Shown: piece after piece, positions 7,911 to 17,316 of the stretch
Numbering within the stretch: the first letter of the stretch is position 1
How the letters are laid out: every line of letters begins with the position of its first letter
Assembly: GCF_902506195.1 (NCBI RefSeq)
Contig: NZ_LR732817.1
Location: 2,488,245-2,552,244 of the forward strand
Source of the DNA: Citricoccus sp. K5
GTDB lineage: Bacteria > Actinomycetota > Actinomycetes > Actinomycetales > Micrococcaceae
Reading direction: 5' to 3'
DNA length: 64,000 nucleotides
The notes under the pieces: model-generated
What the model was told of the DNA's origin: nothing
The model's database searches: none
The model's input: only the letters and a program-made list of their open reading frames with translations
Made by a program: the position numbers and the translations under genes

Positions 7911-9224
7911 TCAGTCGAACCAGGGATCCAGCCCATGATAGGGAAAGATCTCCTTCCGGGTCGCCATGATGGTCTGGTCGACGGGGTCTGAGGGATCGTA
8001 GCCGACCTCCCAGGAGCGCCACCAGACATCCACTCCGTCCGACATGGTGTCCGGGATCCCCGCCATCTCCTCACCCGGTCCCAGCCCGGCAGCCCGTGCG
8101 GCGTAGTCGCGCCAGGCCTGCGGGATGACCGTACTGGTCCGGAGCGGCTGTCCGGTGGCCGCGGCCACCAGATGCGTCCAGGTCCGCGGGACCACGGAGA
8201 AGGGACTGTAGCCGCCGCCCCCGGTGGCCAGCCATCGGTCCCCGGCGAAGTCGCGGGCCCAGTCGGAGGCGTCCAGTGCCAGCTGGCGCTGGCCCTCCAC
8301 GGACATCCGCAGATTCGTCAGGGGATCCTCCCCGTGGCCGTCGCAACCATGCTGGGTGACCAGTACCTGCGGGTCGAAGGCACGGAGCAGCTGCGGGACC
8401 ACGGCGTGCGCGGCCCGCAGGTAGCCCGCGTCACCGGTTCCCGGCGGGAGCGCCACATTGACGGCGGTGCCGAGCGCCTCGGGCCCGCCGGAGTCGTTCG
8501 CGAAGCCGCTCCCCGGGAACAGGGAGATGCCGGTCTCGTGGATGGAGATGGTCAGCACTCGCGGGTCGTTCCAGAAGATGGACTCGACGCCGTCACCGTG
8601 ATGGGCGTCCAGATCCACATAGGCGACCCGCTGAGCTCCTCGATCGAGCAGCCGCTGGATGGCCGCGGCGCAGTCGTTGTAGATGCAGAATCCACTGGCC
8701 TTGCCACGGCCGGCGTGATGGAGCCCGCCGGCGAAGTTGACGGCGTGCAGGAACTCCCCCGTCCAGATGGCCTCGGCCGCCGCCACGGAGCCGCCCAGGA
8801 TCCGGGCCGAGGCCTCGTGGATGTGGGGGAACACCGGATTGTCATCAGTGCCCAGCCCCCGTTCCAGGTCCTCGGCCACCTCACCCGTGCTGACGGCACG
8901 GACGGCACGGACGTACTCGGGATCGTGCACGGAGGCCAAGACCTCGTCAGAGGCCACCTCGGGCTTGATGAGTCCCACTCCGGGCCGATCGAGCACGCCG
9001 AGTGCCTGGGACAGCCGGTGAGTCAGGTCAAGGCGCACCGGCGCCATGGGGTGGGCGGTGCTGAACTTGTAGCCCAGCAGCGCCTCGTCCCAGACCACGG
9101 CCGTGGCCGTCGAGGGACGGCCGTCGGGCGCCGGGACGGGTGCGGCCACGGGGGCGGGATTGGACACGGCGCTCGGATCGATACCGGGTACGGTTCCGGA
9201 CGCGTCGTTCGGTGTGTTGGTCAT
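7911..9224 (-). CDS. acuC: Acetoin utilization-type histone deacetylase family protein (AcuC)
   Basis: Zinc-dependent lysine deacetylase of the class I HDAC fold. From the ATG at 9224 it has 437 residues: a variable Pro/Ala-rich N-terminus, then HPMAPVRLDLTHRL, HHAGRGKASGFCIYND and YVDLDAHHGDGVES, which hold the His pair and the Asp/His zinc ligands, and later LVTQHGCDGHGEDPL. In Bacillus and Actinobacteria, AcuC removes acetyl groups from acetyl-CoA synthetase; an acsA gene is at 33179 here. GTG codons at 9227 and 9230 are alternative starts closer to a GGAAG motif. Confidence 0.88.
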   Translation of the reverse strand: MTNTPNDASGTVPGIDPSAVSNPAPVAAPVPAPDGRPSTATAVVWDEALLGYKFSTAHPMAPVRLDLTHRLSQALGVLDRPGVGLIKPEVASDEVLASVHDPEYVRAVRAVSTGEVAEDLERGLGTDDNPVFPHIHEASARILGGSVAAAEAIWTGEFLHAVNFAGGLHHAGRGKASGFCIYNDCAAAIQRLLDRGAQRVAYVDLDAHHGDGVESIFWNDPRVLTISIHETGISLFPGSGFANDSGGPEALGTAVNVALPPGTGDAGYLRAAHAVVPQLLRAFDPQVLVTQHGCDGHGEDPLTNLRMSVEGQRQLALDASDWARDFAGDRWLATGGGGYSPFSVVPRTWTHLVAAATGQPLRTSTVIPQAWRDYAARAAGLGPGEEMAGIPDTMSDGVDVWWRSWEVGYDPSDPVDQTIMATRKEIFPYHGLDPWFD

Positions 9225-9265
9225 CACCACACAGACTATGCTTCCGGCGTCACCACCGGCAGGTG

Positions 9266-9275
9266 ATGACGTCAT
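9266..9275. promoter_or_regulatory. Perfect 10-bp palindrome between acuC and trkH
   Basis: atgacgtcat lies in the 141-base divergent region between acuC and trkH. A short perfect dyad here could be an operator, but 10-bp palindromes also occur by chance. Confidence 0.25.
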
Positions 9276-9365
9276 GGACCGGATCTCACACCGGATGGTG
9301 GATGATGGGATCGTTCGTGACCAGGGACGGAACAGGCGGAACAGAAGGGACGTGATCACCGGCGC

Positions 9366-10910
9366 ATGACCCGGCACCAGCGCATCCCCCGCCCTCGCTC
9401 CCTGCCCCGGCCCCAGACCCGCCGAAGGACCGGAGGCCGCATCCCGACGCCGTCGGGCGGCCGCGCGGCTCGCCCGCCCTCCGCCCTGAGCAGGGCCATG
9501 TCCCCCCGGGTCGGGCCCCCTGCCGGTGGTCCGGACCGCTCCGGGCTCCGCGAGGTGCTCGAGCGCCTCCGGCTGTTCGTCTCCACGGTGGCCGGAGCGT
9601 CACCGTCACGGGCCGCCCTGCTGGCCTTCGCCGTCGTGATCCTGGTGTTCACCGCCCTGCTGTCCCTGCCGTTCGCCTCGAGGTCGGGGCGCATCACCGC
9701 CTTCCACGACGCTCTGTTCGTGGCGACGTCCGCGGTCTCCGTCACGGGGTTGACACCGGTGAACACGGCGGAACACTGGAGCTTCGCCGGACAGCTGGTC
9801 ATCCTCGTGGCCATGCAGATCGGCGGACTGGGGATCCTCTCCATGGCGGCACTGCTGACGCTGGCCGTGTCCAAGCGGCTGGGCGTGCGGTCCAAGCTGA
9901 TCACACAGGAGGGCATGACCACCGGCAGGATCGGTGAGGTCGGGGCCCTGCTACGCGTGGTGGTCGGCACCACGTTCTTCTTCGAGGCGGTTCTGGCGGT
10001 GGTGCTCGTCCCCCGGTTCATGGTGCACACCGGTTCCTGGGGTGACGGCCTGTGGAACGGGATCTTCTACGCGATCTCCGCCTTCAACAACGCCGGCTTC
10101 ACCCTCCACACGGACGGGCTCGAATCCTTCATGCACGACCCGTGGATCATCTGGACCCTCATGGCCGGGGTCTTCGCCGGTGCCCTGGGCTTCCCGGTGG
10201 TCATGGTGCTGATGCAGCAGCGCTGGCGGTGGTCCCGGTGGAACCTGCACACGAAGCTGACCGTCACCACCACCACCGCCCTGGTGCTCGGCGGAGCCCT
10301 GCTGATCGGGATCTTCGAGTGGTCCAACCAGGCCACGCTCGGCCAGTTCGGGGTGGCCGAGCGTCTCCAATACTCGTTGTTCGGCTCGGTGATGTCCCGG
10401 TCCGGGGGTTTCTCCGTCTATGACATCAACGAGCAGTCGCCGGAGACCCTGCTGCTGACGGACGCCCTGATGTTCGTGGGGGGCGGTTCGGCGTCCACTG
10501 CCGGCGGCATCAAGGTCACCACCCTGGCGGTGATGTTCCTGGCGATCGTGGCCGAGGCCCGCGGTGACCGGGAGGTCACCGCACACGGCCGCACCATCAC
10601 CCCGGACTCGGTCCGCGTGGCCATCTCCGTCCTCGCCTTGGGCGCCACCCTCATCCTGGTCGGCACCATGGCCCTGGTGGCCATCAGCGACGAGTCCCTG
10701 CAGCGCCCCCTGTTCGAAGTGCTCAGCGCATTCGGCACCTGCGGGCTGACCACCGGACTGACGGCTGAGCTGCCGCCGGCAGGTAAGTACGTGCTGACGG
10801 TCCTGATGTTCGCCGGCCGTGTTGGTACGATCACCTTCGCGTCCGCGCTGGCCCTGCGTCAGCGCCGCATCCTGTTCCGGTACCCCGAGGAAAGGCCGAT
10901 CATTGGCTGA
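9366..10910 (+). CDS. Trk/Ktr-type potassium uptake channel subunit TrkH
   Basis: Polytopic K+ (or Na+/K+) translocation subunit of 514 residues. The four pore-loop repeats are visible: VSVTGLTPVNT, FNNAGFTLHTDG, SRSGGFSVYDIN and FGTCGLTTGL, each centred on the selectivity glycine. The N-terminal 60 residues are Arg/Pro-rich and poorly conserved; an internal ATG at 9498 (MSPRVGPP) could be the real start since the first ATG lacks a close ribosome site. Its stop overlaps the TTG start of the regulatory subunit downstream. Confidence 0.9.
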   Translation: MTRHQRIPRPRSLPRPQTRRRTGGRIPTPSGGRAARPPSALSRAMSPRVGPPAGGPDRSGLREVLERLRLFVSTVAGASPSRAALLAFAVVILVFTALLSLPFASRSGRITAFHDALFVATSAVSVTGLTPVNTAEHWSFAGQLVILVAMQIGGLGILSMAALLTLAVSKRLGVRSKLITQEGMTTGRIGEVGALLRVVVGTTFFFEAVLAVVLVPRFMVHTGSWGDGLWNGIFYAISAFNNAGFTLHTDGLESFMHDPWIIWTLMAGVFAGALGFPVVMVLMQQRWRWSRWNLHTKLTVTTTTALVLGGALLIGIFEWSNQATLGQFGVAERLQYSLFGSVMSRSGGFSVYDINEQSPETLLLTDALMFVGGGSASTAGGIKVTTLAVMFLAIVAEARGDREVTAHGRTITPDSVRVAISVLALGATLILVGTMALVAISDESLQRPLFEVLSAFGTCGLTTGLTAELPPAGKYVLTVLMFAGRVGTITFASALALRQRRILFRYPEERPIIG

Positions 10911-11574
10911 GAACCGTCCGGATCCCCATGCCCCGGTGCTGCTGATCGGCCTGGGCCGCTTCGGTTCCGCCGTGGGCGAGCAGCTGGTGAACCAGGGCCG
11001 CGAGGTCATGGCGATCGAACGCGACGCAGCCCTGGTGCAGAAGTTCGCGGGCACGCTGACGCACGTGGTCGAGGCGGACGCCACCGACCTGCAGGCGTTG
11101 CGCCAGCTCGGCGCCCAGGAGTTCGCCACCGCCGTGGTGGGCGTGGGCACCTCGATCGAGTCCTCCGTGCTCATCACCGTGAACCTGGTGGATCTGGGCG
11201 TGGAGCACATCTGGGTCAAGGCCATCACCCCGGCCCACGGCAAGATCCTGCGCCGGATCGGCGCGCACCACGTGATCTTCCCGGAGCACGACGCCGGCGT
11301 TCGGGCCGCACATCTGGTGGGCGGGCGCATGCTGGACTTCATCGAATTCGACGACGACTTCGCGATCGTCAAGATGTACCCGCCGGCGGAGGCCGTGGGC
11401 TTCACCCTGGCCGAGTCGGACATCCGCGCCAAGTACGGGGTCACGATCGTGGGTGTGAAGACGCCAGGCGAGGACTTCACCTACGCGCAACCGGACACCA
11501 AGGTCGGGCCGCGGGACACGCTCATCGTGTCCGGGCACACCGACCTGCTGGAACGCTTCGCCTCCCGGCCCTGA
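10903..11574 (+). CDS. TrkA/KtrA family potassium uptake regulatory subunit (RCK domain)
   Basis: Cytoplasmic gating subunit of the Trk/Ktr system; binds nucleotides through an N-terminal Rossmann RCK domain (LLIGLGRFGSAVGEQL, residues about 12-27) and has a C-terminal RCK_C domain. 223 residues from a TTG start at 10903 that overlaps the trkH stop region; AGGAAAGG ends 7 bases before it, which decides the start. Convergent with proC with only 3 bases between the stops. Confidence 0.9.
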   Translation: MAENRPDPHAPVLLIGLGRFGSAVGEQLVNQGREVMAIERDAALVQKFAGTLTHVVEADATDLQALRQLGAQEFATAVVGVGTSIESSVLITVNLVDLGVEHIWVKAITPAHGKILRRIGAHHVIFPEHDAGVRAAHLVGGRMLDFIEFDDDFAIVKMYPPAEAVGFTLAESDIRAKYGVTIVGVKTPGEDFTYAQPDTKVGPRDTLIVSGHTDLLERFASRP

Positions 11575-11577
11575 GGG

Positions 11578-12405
11578 TCAGGACCCGTAGTCGCGGCTCA
11601 TCTCCTGGCCGCGGGCGGCGGAGGCCTGCATGCCCCGGGCGATCAGGTCGGCGAGCCCGGAGTCCAGGAACGAGTTGACCGCGGCCTCCGTGGTGCCGTT
11701 GGGGCTGGTCACCGCCCGGCGCAGCGCCGCCGGGTCCACCTCCGGCTCCGCGAGCATCCGGCCGGCGCCGGCAACGGTGGCCCGGGCCAGGTCCTTCGCC
11801 AGGTCCTCGTCCAGGCCCATGCCCGCTCCGCCGGCTGCCATCAGCTCGGCCAGCAGGAAGGCATAGGCGGGCCCGGAACCAGAGACGGCGGCCACGGCGT
11901 CGAGCTGGGACTCCTCGACCTGGTATACCGAACCGGAGCCACGGAAGAGACCGGCGGCCAGGTCCACATGGTGCTCGGTCACGGCGGTCCCGCCGGCCAG
12001 CCCGACCACGCCCATGCCCACCGTCAGGGGCGTGTTCGGCATGGTCCGCACCACCGGCTGCCCCTCGGGCAGGTTCGCCTCCATCGCCGCCAGCGGGATC
12101 CCGGCGGCCACCGACACCACCACGGTGCCGGGGCGCAGGGCGCCGTCGATCTCCCGGCACAGGGCCAGGATGTCCTTCGGCTTGACCCCCAGGACCACGA
12201 GGTCCGCCCACGCGGCCGCGGTGCGGTTCGCCTCGGGATCGGACTCGGTGGCGGTCACGGTGATCCCGTAGCGCTCCTGGTTCTCCCGGGCCCGCTCAGC
12301 GGAGTGGCCGGTGGCGCGCACCGCGGCGGTGTCCGTTCCGGCCGCGAGCATCCCGGCCAGGATGGCGCCGTTCATGTTCCCGAGTCCGAGCAGGGCGATC
12401 TTCAT
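11578..12405 (-). CDS. proC: Pyrroline-5-carboxylate reductase
   Basis: Last step of proline synthesis, NAD(P)H-dependent reduction of pyrroline-5-carboxylate. 275 residues from the ATG at 12405: N-terminal Rossmann motif LLGLGNMNGAI, and the dimerisation/substrate region VSGSGPAYAFLLAELMAAGGAGMGL, close to the ProC signature. A GGTCCCCCC/GGAAG stretch precedes the start. Overlaps the upstream isomerase-like gene by 4 bases (ATGA). Confidence 0.95.
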   Translation of the reverse strand: MKIALLGLGNMNGAILAGMLAAGTDTAAVRATGHSAERARENQERYGITVTATESDPEANRTAAAWADLVVLGVKPKDILALCREIDGALRPGTVVVSVAAGIPLAAMEANLPEGQPVVRTMPNTPLTVGMGVVGLAGGTAVTEHHVDLAAGLFRGSGSVYQVEESQLDAVAAVSGSGPAYAFLLAELMAAGGAGMGLDEDLAKDLARATVAGAGRMLAEPEVDPAALRRAVTSPNGTTEAAVNSFLDSGLADLIARGMQASAARGQEMSRDYGS

Positions 12406-13256
12406 GGAAGGGGGGACCTTTCGACGGTGTCTTGATCTTGATCCGGCCCGGAGGCGGAGCGGGCCGCCCCGGCGGTGAGGTGGTGGCGGGCGAACTCGAG
12501 TGAGTAGATCAGCATCTCCTCGCGCTCCCCGGCGTATTTCGTCTTGCGGGTGCCGACCTCCACGCACACGGCGCCGTCCCAGCCGGTTTCCCCGAGGTAT
12601 TCGATGCACTCGGCCACGGGCTGATCCCCGTCACCGGGGAGCATGTGCTCGTCCTTGCCGTTGGCGGTGCCGTCCGTGAGGTGGACATGGCGCAGCCGGT
12701 CGCCGAGGGTGCGGAACGCGTCGAGCGAGTTCTCCTGGGCGATGGCGGCGTGGGAGAAGTCCCAGATGACGTAGTCGTAGTCCTCCGGCACCGGGTCCCA
12801 GTGCGGCAGGTACATCTTGGCCTCGCGGCCACCGGCGCGCCAGGGGTACATGTTCTCCACACAGATCAGCACTCCGGTGGCGTCCATGATCTGCCGGATG
12901 CCCTCGGCGAAGCCCGAGGCGTAGTTGCCCTGCCACCGGAACGGCGGGTGGGCCACCACCACCTCGGCTCCCACCTCACGGGCGAGGTCCGCGCTCTTGG
13001 CCAGCTTGTTCCAGGCCGAACCCCACACCTGCTGGGTGAACAGCAGCGTCGGGGCGTGGATCGAGTGGATCGGCATGCCGTGTTTCTCGGACAGCCGGTT
13101 CAGTTTCACGGGGTCCTGGGACCACGCGTTGTGCGTGACCATGACCTCCACCCCGTCATAGCCGAGGTCCTCGGCCATCGCGAACACGTCCTGCGTGCCC
13201 AACGGGAACACGGACGACGAGGACAGGGTCACCGGGATCTCAGCCGTTCCAGTCAC
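12402..13256 (-). CDS. Sugar phosphate isomerase/epimerase family protein (xylose isomerase-like TIM barrel)
   Basis: 284 residues of the AP-endonuclease-2-like TIM barrel fold. Metal-ligand-type segments can be read: GVEVMVTHN near residue 35, VCVENMYPW near 132, HVHLTDGTANGKDEH near 190 and VCVEVGTRK near 232. The substrate is unknown. It stands between ppx and proC, as does its actinobacterial counterpart (Rv0498-type), and overlaps both neighbours (4 bases with proC, 17 with ppx). Confidence 0.82.
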   Translation of the reverse strand: MTGTAEIPVTLSSSSVFPLGTQDVFAMAEDLGYDGVEVMVTHNAWSQDPVKLNRLSEKHGMPIHSIHAPTLLFTQQVWGSAWNKLAKSADLAREVGAEVVVAHPPFRWQGNYASGFAEGIRQIMDATGVLICVENMYPWRAGGREAKMYLPHWDPVPEDYDYVIWDFSHAAIAQENSLDAFRTLGDRLRHVHLTDGTANGKDEHMLPGDGDQPVAECIEYLGETGWDGAVCVEVGTRKTKYAGEREEMLIYSLEFARHHLTAGAARSASGPDQDQDTVERSPLP

Positions 13257-14277
13257 TGGTCACCCCCACGGAGAAGCCAGGCAGCATCGGGTCCGGGTTG
13301 AGGTAGACGTTCCCGACGCCCGGGGTGGTCTCCCGTCCCAGGATGCCCTCTTGGACCAGGGCGTCCAGCCGGCGCATGATGAGTCCCTCGCGCAGGGCCC
13401 AGGGGCAGAGCTCCACCTGGGTGACGCCGAACGTGTCCATCGCCGCCTCCGCCACCATGCCGCCGGCGAGCATCTGGGCGGCCCTGATCTCGGATACCCC
13501 GGGCAGCCCGGCCCGTTCCTTGGCCGTCATCGCGGCCATCCGGTTGACCCACAGCGTGAGGTCCTCCAGCCGCAGGTGGCGTTTGACGAACGGTCCGGCG
13601 GCCAGGGGCGCCGCGCCGGTGATGCGGGCGAGGGAGCGGAACGTCTTCGAGGTGCCGGTCACCAGTACGGGCGCCGTCATCAGCGGGAATCCCTCGGCCG
13701 CCTCGGCAATGGTGGCCTTGATGTGTTTGCGCAGCTTCTTGGTGGACTTCGGCGTGGGCGGGTCCGCTGGCAGCCAGTCTCTGGTCAGCCGCCCGGCGCC
13801 GAGCGGGATGGACACGGCGTAGCTGGGCAGCTCATCCGTGCCGTAGGCGATCTCGAAGGATCCGCCGCCGATGTCGAAGTTCAGGATCGAGCCGACATCC
13901 CAGCCCTGCCAGCGGCGCACCGCGAAATACGTCATCGCGGCCTCCTGATCACCGGAGAGCTCGGTGAGGTGCACCGAGGTCTCCCGGGTGACCCGCTCCA
14001 GCACGGCCGCGCCGTTGCCGGATTCCCGGATGGCAGAGGTGCAGAACGCGATCATGTCCTCGGCACCGTTCGCCACGGCGAAGGCGACCGCCTCGCGGAT
14101 GAAGGTCACCAGCGAATCCTGGCCGGATTCCTTGATGCGTCCGTCCTCGTCCTGGTGGTCGAGCAGGGACAGGGACCGTTTGTGGTCGGCGAACGCCGAG
14201 GGACGCGCGCCGGGGTGCGCGTCCACCAGCAACAGGTGGACGGTGTTCGAACCGATGTCCAGCACACCCAGGCGCAT
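13240..14277 (-). CDS. Ppx/GppA family exopolyphosphatase / pppGpp phosphohydrolase
   Basis: 345-residue ASKHA-fold phosphatase: phosphate-binding loop DIGSNTVHLLLVD at residues 6-18 and second loop NFDIGGGSFEIAYG near residue 137. Acts on polyphosphate and/or (p)ppGpp; which one cannot be told from sequence. Same strand as topA with 21 bases between, and overlaps the isomerase-like gene by 17 bases. Confidence 0.9.
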   Translation of the reverse strand: MRLGVLDIGSNTVHLLLVDAHPGARPSAFADHKRSLSLLDHQDEDGRIKESGQDSLVTFIREAVAFAVANGAEDMIAFCTSAIRESGNGAAVLERVTRETSVHLTELSGDQEAAMTYFAVRRWQGWDVGSILNFDIGGGSFEIAYGTDELPSYAVSIPLGAGRLTRDWLPADPPTPKSTKKLRKHIKATIAEAAEGFPLMTAPVLVTGTSKTFRSLARITGAAPLAAGPFVKRHLRLEDLTLWVNRMAAMTAKERAGLPGVSEIRAAQMLAGGMVAEAAMDTFGVTQVELCPWALREGLIMRRLDALVQEGILGRETTPGVGNVYLNPDPMLPGFSVGVTSDWNG

Positions 14278-14298
14278 GGTGTCTGCCTTCTTCTTCCG

Positions 14299-17157
14299 CT
14301 ACTTCTTGCCAGACTTGGCTGCACCGGACGTGGACTTCGAGCGAGCGGCCGGCTTGCGGGCCGGTTTCTTCGCCGGCCCCTTGGCACGCTTGTCCGCCAG
14401 CAGCTCGTAGGCCTGCTCGGCCGTCAGCGACTCCGGGTCCATGTCCCGCGGCACGGTGATGTTCGTCTCGCCGTCCGTGACATAGGGACCGAAGCGGCCG
14501 TCCTTGACCACCACCTTCTTGCCCGACGTCGGATCCTCGCCGAATTCGGCCAGCGGCGGCTTCGCTGCCCCGCGCCCGCGCTGCTTGGGCTGGGCGTAGA
14601 TGGCCAGGGCCTCCTCCAACGTAATCGTGAAGATCTGATCCTCGGATTCGAGGGAACGCGAGTCCGTGCCCTTCTTCAGGTACGGACCGAAGCGGCCGTT
14701 CTGCACCGTGATGTCCACGCCCTCAGCGTCCTGGCCGAGCACGCGGGGCAGGCTCATCAGCTTCAGTGCGTCCTCGAGGGTGACGGTCTCGATGGACATC
14801 GACTTGAACAGGGAGCCGGTGCGCGGCTTCTCCTTGGCCGGTTTCTTCTTCGGCTTGGGCTTGCCGTTCTTGTAGTACTCGGTGGGCTGGGCCTCCATCC
14901 AGGCCGCCAGCTCCTCCTCGGTCATCTCGTGGATGACCTCGGTGACGTAGGGGCCGAAGCGGCCGTCCCGGGCCATGATGGTGCGCCCGGTCTCCGGGTC
15001 GGTCCCGAGTTCACGCTCGGACGGGCCGGCGGTCGCGAAGAGCTCCTCGGCCTTCTCTGCGGTCAGCTCGTCCGGGGGCAGGTCCTCGGGGACATTGGCG
15101 CGTTCCGGATCGGTACCCTCCGGGGAACCCGCCGGGACGTCCTTCTCCAGGTAGGGGCCGAACTTGCCCACCCGCAATGTGATGCCCTCGGCCACCGGGA
15201 TGGAGTTCACGGCGCGGGCATCGATGTCACCGAGGTTGTCCACCACGGCCTTGAGGCCCTCGGCACTGGACTCGGCCCCGAAGTAGAAGTGCTGCAGCCA
15301 GGCCTCACGCTGAAGCTCGCCGGCGGCGATCCGGTCCAGGTCGTCCTCCATGCGGGCGGTGAAGTCGTAGTCGACGTATTTGCCGAAGTGCTCCTCGAGC
15401 AGCCGGATCACGCTGAAGGCCGTCCAGGACGGGACCAGGGCGCTGCCGCGCTTGGTGACATACCCACGGTCCATGATCGTGGAGATCGTCGGGGCGAAGG
15501 TCGAGGGACGGCCGATCTCCCGTTTCTCCAGCTCGGCCACGATCGAGGCCTCCGTGTACCGCGGCGGCGGGGAGGTCTCATGGCCGGAGGCGATGACGTC
15601 CTTCCCGGTGAGGGACTCGCCCGAGGCCACCTCGGGCAGGCGCTTGTCCTTGCCGTCCTTACCGTCGCCGCCGGTGCCGCCAGCGCCACCGGAGGCGCCC
15701 TCGGCGGGTTCGGAGCCGGCGTCGCGCCCCTCCTCGTATGCGGCGAGGAAACCGGGGAAGGTGATGACGGTGCCCGAGGCGCTGAATCCGGCGAGCTGGC
15801 CGGCCATCTCGCCCGAGGCGGCGGTCTCCAGCGCGGTGCCGGTGAGCCTGATAGTGGCGGTGTAGCCCTTGGCGTCGGCCATCTGGGAGGCGATGGTGCG
15901 CTTCCAGATCAGCTCGTAGAGGCGGAACTCGTCCCCCCGAAGGGCACCGGAGACCTGCCCGGGGGTGCGGAAGGAGTCACCGGCGGGGCGGATGGCCTCG
16001 TGGGCCTCCTGCGCCGAATCGTTCTTCGCCTTGTAGACCCGTTTGGCCTGCGGGATGGAGTCCGGGCCGTAGAGCTCGGTGGCCTGCCGGCGGGCCGCGG
16101 TGATGGCCTCGTCCGAGAGCATCACCGAGTCGGTACGCATATAGGTGATGTAGCCGTTCTCGTACAGCCGCTGCGCCACCTGCATGGTCACTCGCGAGGA
16201 GAACCGCAACTTGCGGGAGGCCTCCTGCTGGAGCGTGGAGGTGGTGAACGGGGCGGCCGGCCGGCGCGTGTAGGGCTTGTCCTCGACCGAGTCGACGGTG
16301 AAGGTGGCTCCCTGCAGCCCGGCGGCCAGTGCGGTGGCCGTGGACTCGGTGAGGGTGGCGACCTTGCCGGCGGCGGACTTCTTGAGCTGGCCGCGGTCGT
16401 CGAAGTCGCGTCCGGTGGCCACGCGCTGGCCGTCCACCGAGTTCAGTCGGGCGGTGAAGGACTCGCCGGCGCCCTTGCCCTCGTCGGCAGTGAAGGTGCC
16501 GTCCAGGTCCCAGTACGACGCCGGCACGAACGCCATGCGCTCGCGCTCGCGCTCGACGACGAGGCGAGTGGCGACGGACTGCACGCGGCCGGCGGACAGG
16601 CCCTGGCGGACCTTGCGCCACAGCACCGGGGAGATCTCGTAGCCGAAGAGCCTGTCGAGGATGCGCCGGGTCTCCTGGGCGTCCACCAGGTCCGCATCGA
16701 TCTCGCGGACGTTCTCGAGACCGCGGGCGATGCCCTCCTTGGTGATCTCGGTGAAGGCCATCCGGTACACGGGGACCTTCGGCTTGAGCTCCTGCAGCAG
16801 GTGCCACGCGATGGCCTCGCCCTCGCGGTCGGCGTCCGTGGCGAGGTAGAGGGCGGAGGCGTCCTTGAGCAGCCGCTTGAGGTCGGCCACGCGCTTCCGC
16901 TTGTCCGGGTAGACCACGTAGTACGGGTCGAAGCCGTTGGTGGTGTCCACGGCGAACTTGCCGTAGGGGCCCTTCTTCATGTCCGCGGGTAGGTCCGACG
17001 GCTGCGGAAGATCCCGGATATGACCCGCCGATGCGTCCACCACCCATCCTTCGCCGAGGTACTTGGCGATGGACTTGGACTTGGCGGGGGACTCCACGAT
17101 GACCAGCTTCGTTCCGTCACCGGAGGAGGTGGTCTTCTTGGACGTCTTCTCAGACAC
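14299..17157 (-). CDS. topA: DNA topoisomerase I
   Basis: Type IA topoisomerase that relaxes negative supercoils. From the GTG at 17157, preceded by AAGGAG at 5 bases, it has 952 residues. Toprim domain starts at KLVIVESPAKSKSIAKYLG; the catalytic tyrosine is in YITYMRTDS near residue 337. The C-terminal third carries repeated FGPYV/FGPYL modules (at least five, each with GRFGPY) that bind DNA in actinobacterial TopA, followed by a Lys/Ala-rich tail. An upstream in-frame ATG at 17196 would overlap the ribosome site and is rejected. Confidence 0.96.
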   Translation of the reverse strand: MSEKTSKKTTSSGDGTKLVIVESPAKSKSIAKYLGEGWVVDASAGHIRDLPQPSDLPADMKKGPYGKFAVDTTNGFDPYYVVYPDKRKRVADLKRLLKDASALYLATDADREGEAIAWHLLQELKPKVPVYRMAFTEITKEGIARGLENVREIDADLVDAQETRRILDRLFGYEISPVLWRKVRQGLSAGRVQSVATRLVVERERERMAFVPASYWDLDGTFTADEGKGAGESFTARLNSVDGQRVATGRDFDDRGQLKKSAAGKVATLTESTATALAAGLQGATFTVDSVEDKPYTRRPAAPFTTSTLQQEASRKLRFSSRVTMQVAQRLYENGYITYMRTDSVMLSDEAITAARRQATELYGPDSIPQAKRVYKAKNDSAQEAHEAIRPAGDSFRTPGQVSGALRGDEFRLYELIWKRTIASQMADAKGYTATIRLTGTALETAASGEMAGQLAGFSASGTVITFPGFLAAYEEGRDAGSEPAEGASGGAGGTGGDGKDGKDKRLPEVASGESLTGKDVIASGHETSPPPRYTEASIVAELEKREIGRPSTFAPTISTIMDRGYVTKRGSALVPSWTAFSVIRLLEEHFGKYVDYDFTARMEDDLDRIAAGELQREAWLQHFYFGAESSAEGLKAVVDNLGDIDARAVNSIPVAEGITLRVGKFGPYLEKDVPAGSPEGTDPERANVPEDLPPDELTAEKAEELFATAGPSERELGTDPETGRTIMARDGRFGPYVTEVIHEMTEEELAAWMEAQPTEYYKNGKPKPKKKPAKEKPRTGSLFKSMSIETVTLEDALKLMSLPRVLGQDAEGVDITVQNGRFGPYLKKGTDSRSLESEDQIFTITLEEALAIYAQPKQRGRGAAKPPLAEFGEDPTSGKKVVVKDGRFGPYVTDGETNITVPRDMDPESLTAEQAYELLADKRAKGPAKKPARKPAARSKSTSGAAKSGKK

Positions 17158-17191
17158 TCGGGCTCCTTTTCGTCGCCGGGCGGGGAACAGG

Positions 17192-17242
17192 TCCACTGGG
17201 CCCGGCTGGCCCAGTGGATGGCCGCCTGTGACTTCCAGGCGG
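17192..17242 (-). promoter_or_regulatory. Two adjacent hairpins in the topA leader
   Basis: A 10-bp perfect stem (17192-17201 with 17209-17218, 7-base loop) and a 7-bp perfect stem (17222-17228 with 17236-17242) lie 35-85 bases upstream of the topA GTG. TACATT at 17266-17261 could be a -10 element upstream of them, which would put both hairpins in the 5' UTR. Role unproven. Confidence 0.45.
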
Positions 17243-17316
17243 ACCGCCCGGTGCCCTACTAATGTAACGGCACCACGCCCTCGGTCCTCGACCGTCGGCG
17301 CGCCCCGGGCTCCCGA

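Noticed and set aside
6829-9365. Rex operator (TGTGAA-N-TTCACA type) near rex or the respiratory genes
   Set aside because: No site close to the consensus was found in the intergenic regions of this part.
13195-16992. A very long plus-strand open frame antisense to topA and ppx
   Set aside because: It mirrors two well-supported genes; its composition is the Gly/Arg/His/Leu/Val-rich pattern produced by antisense reading of high-GC coding DNA, with no recognisable domain.
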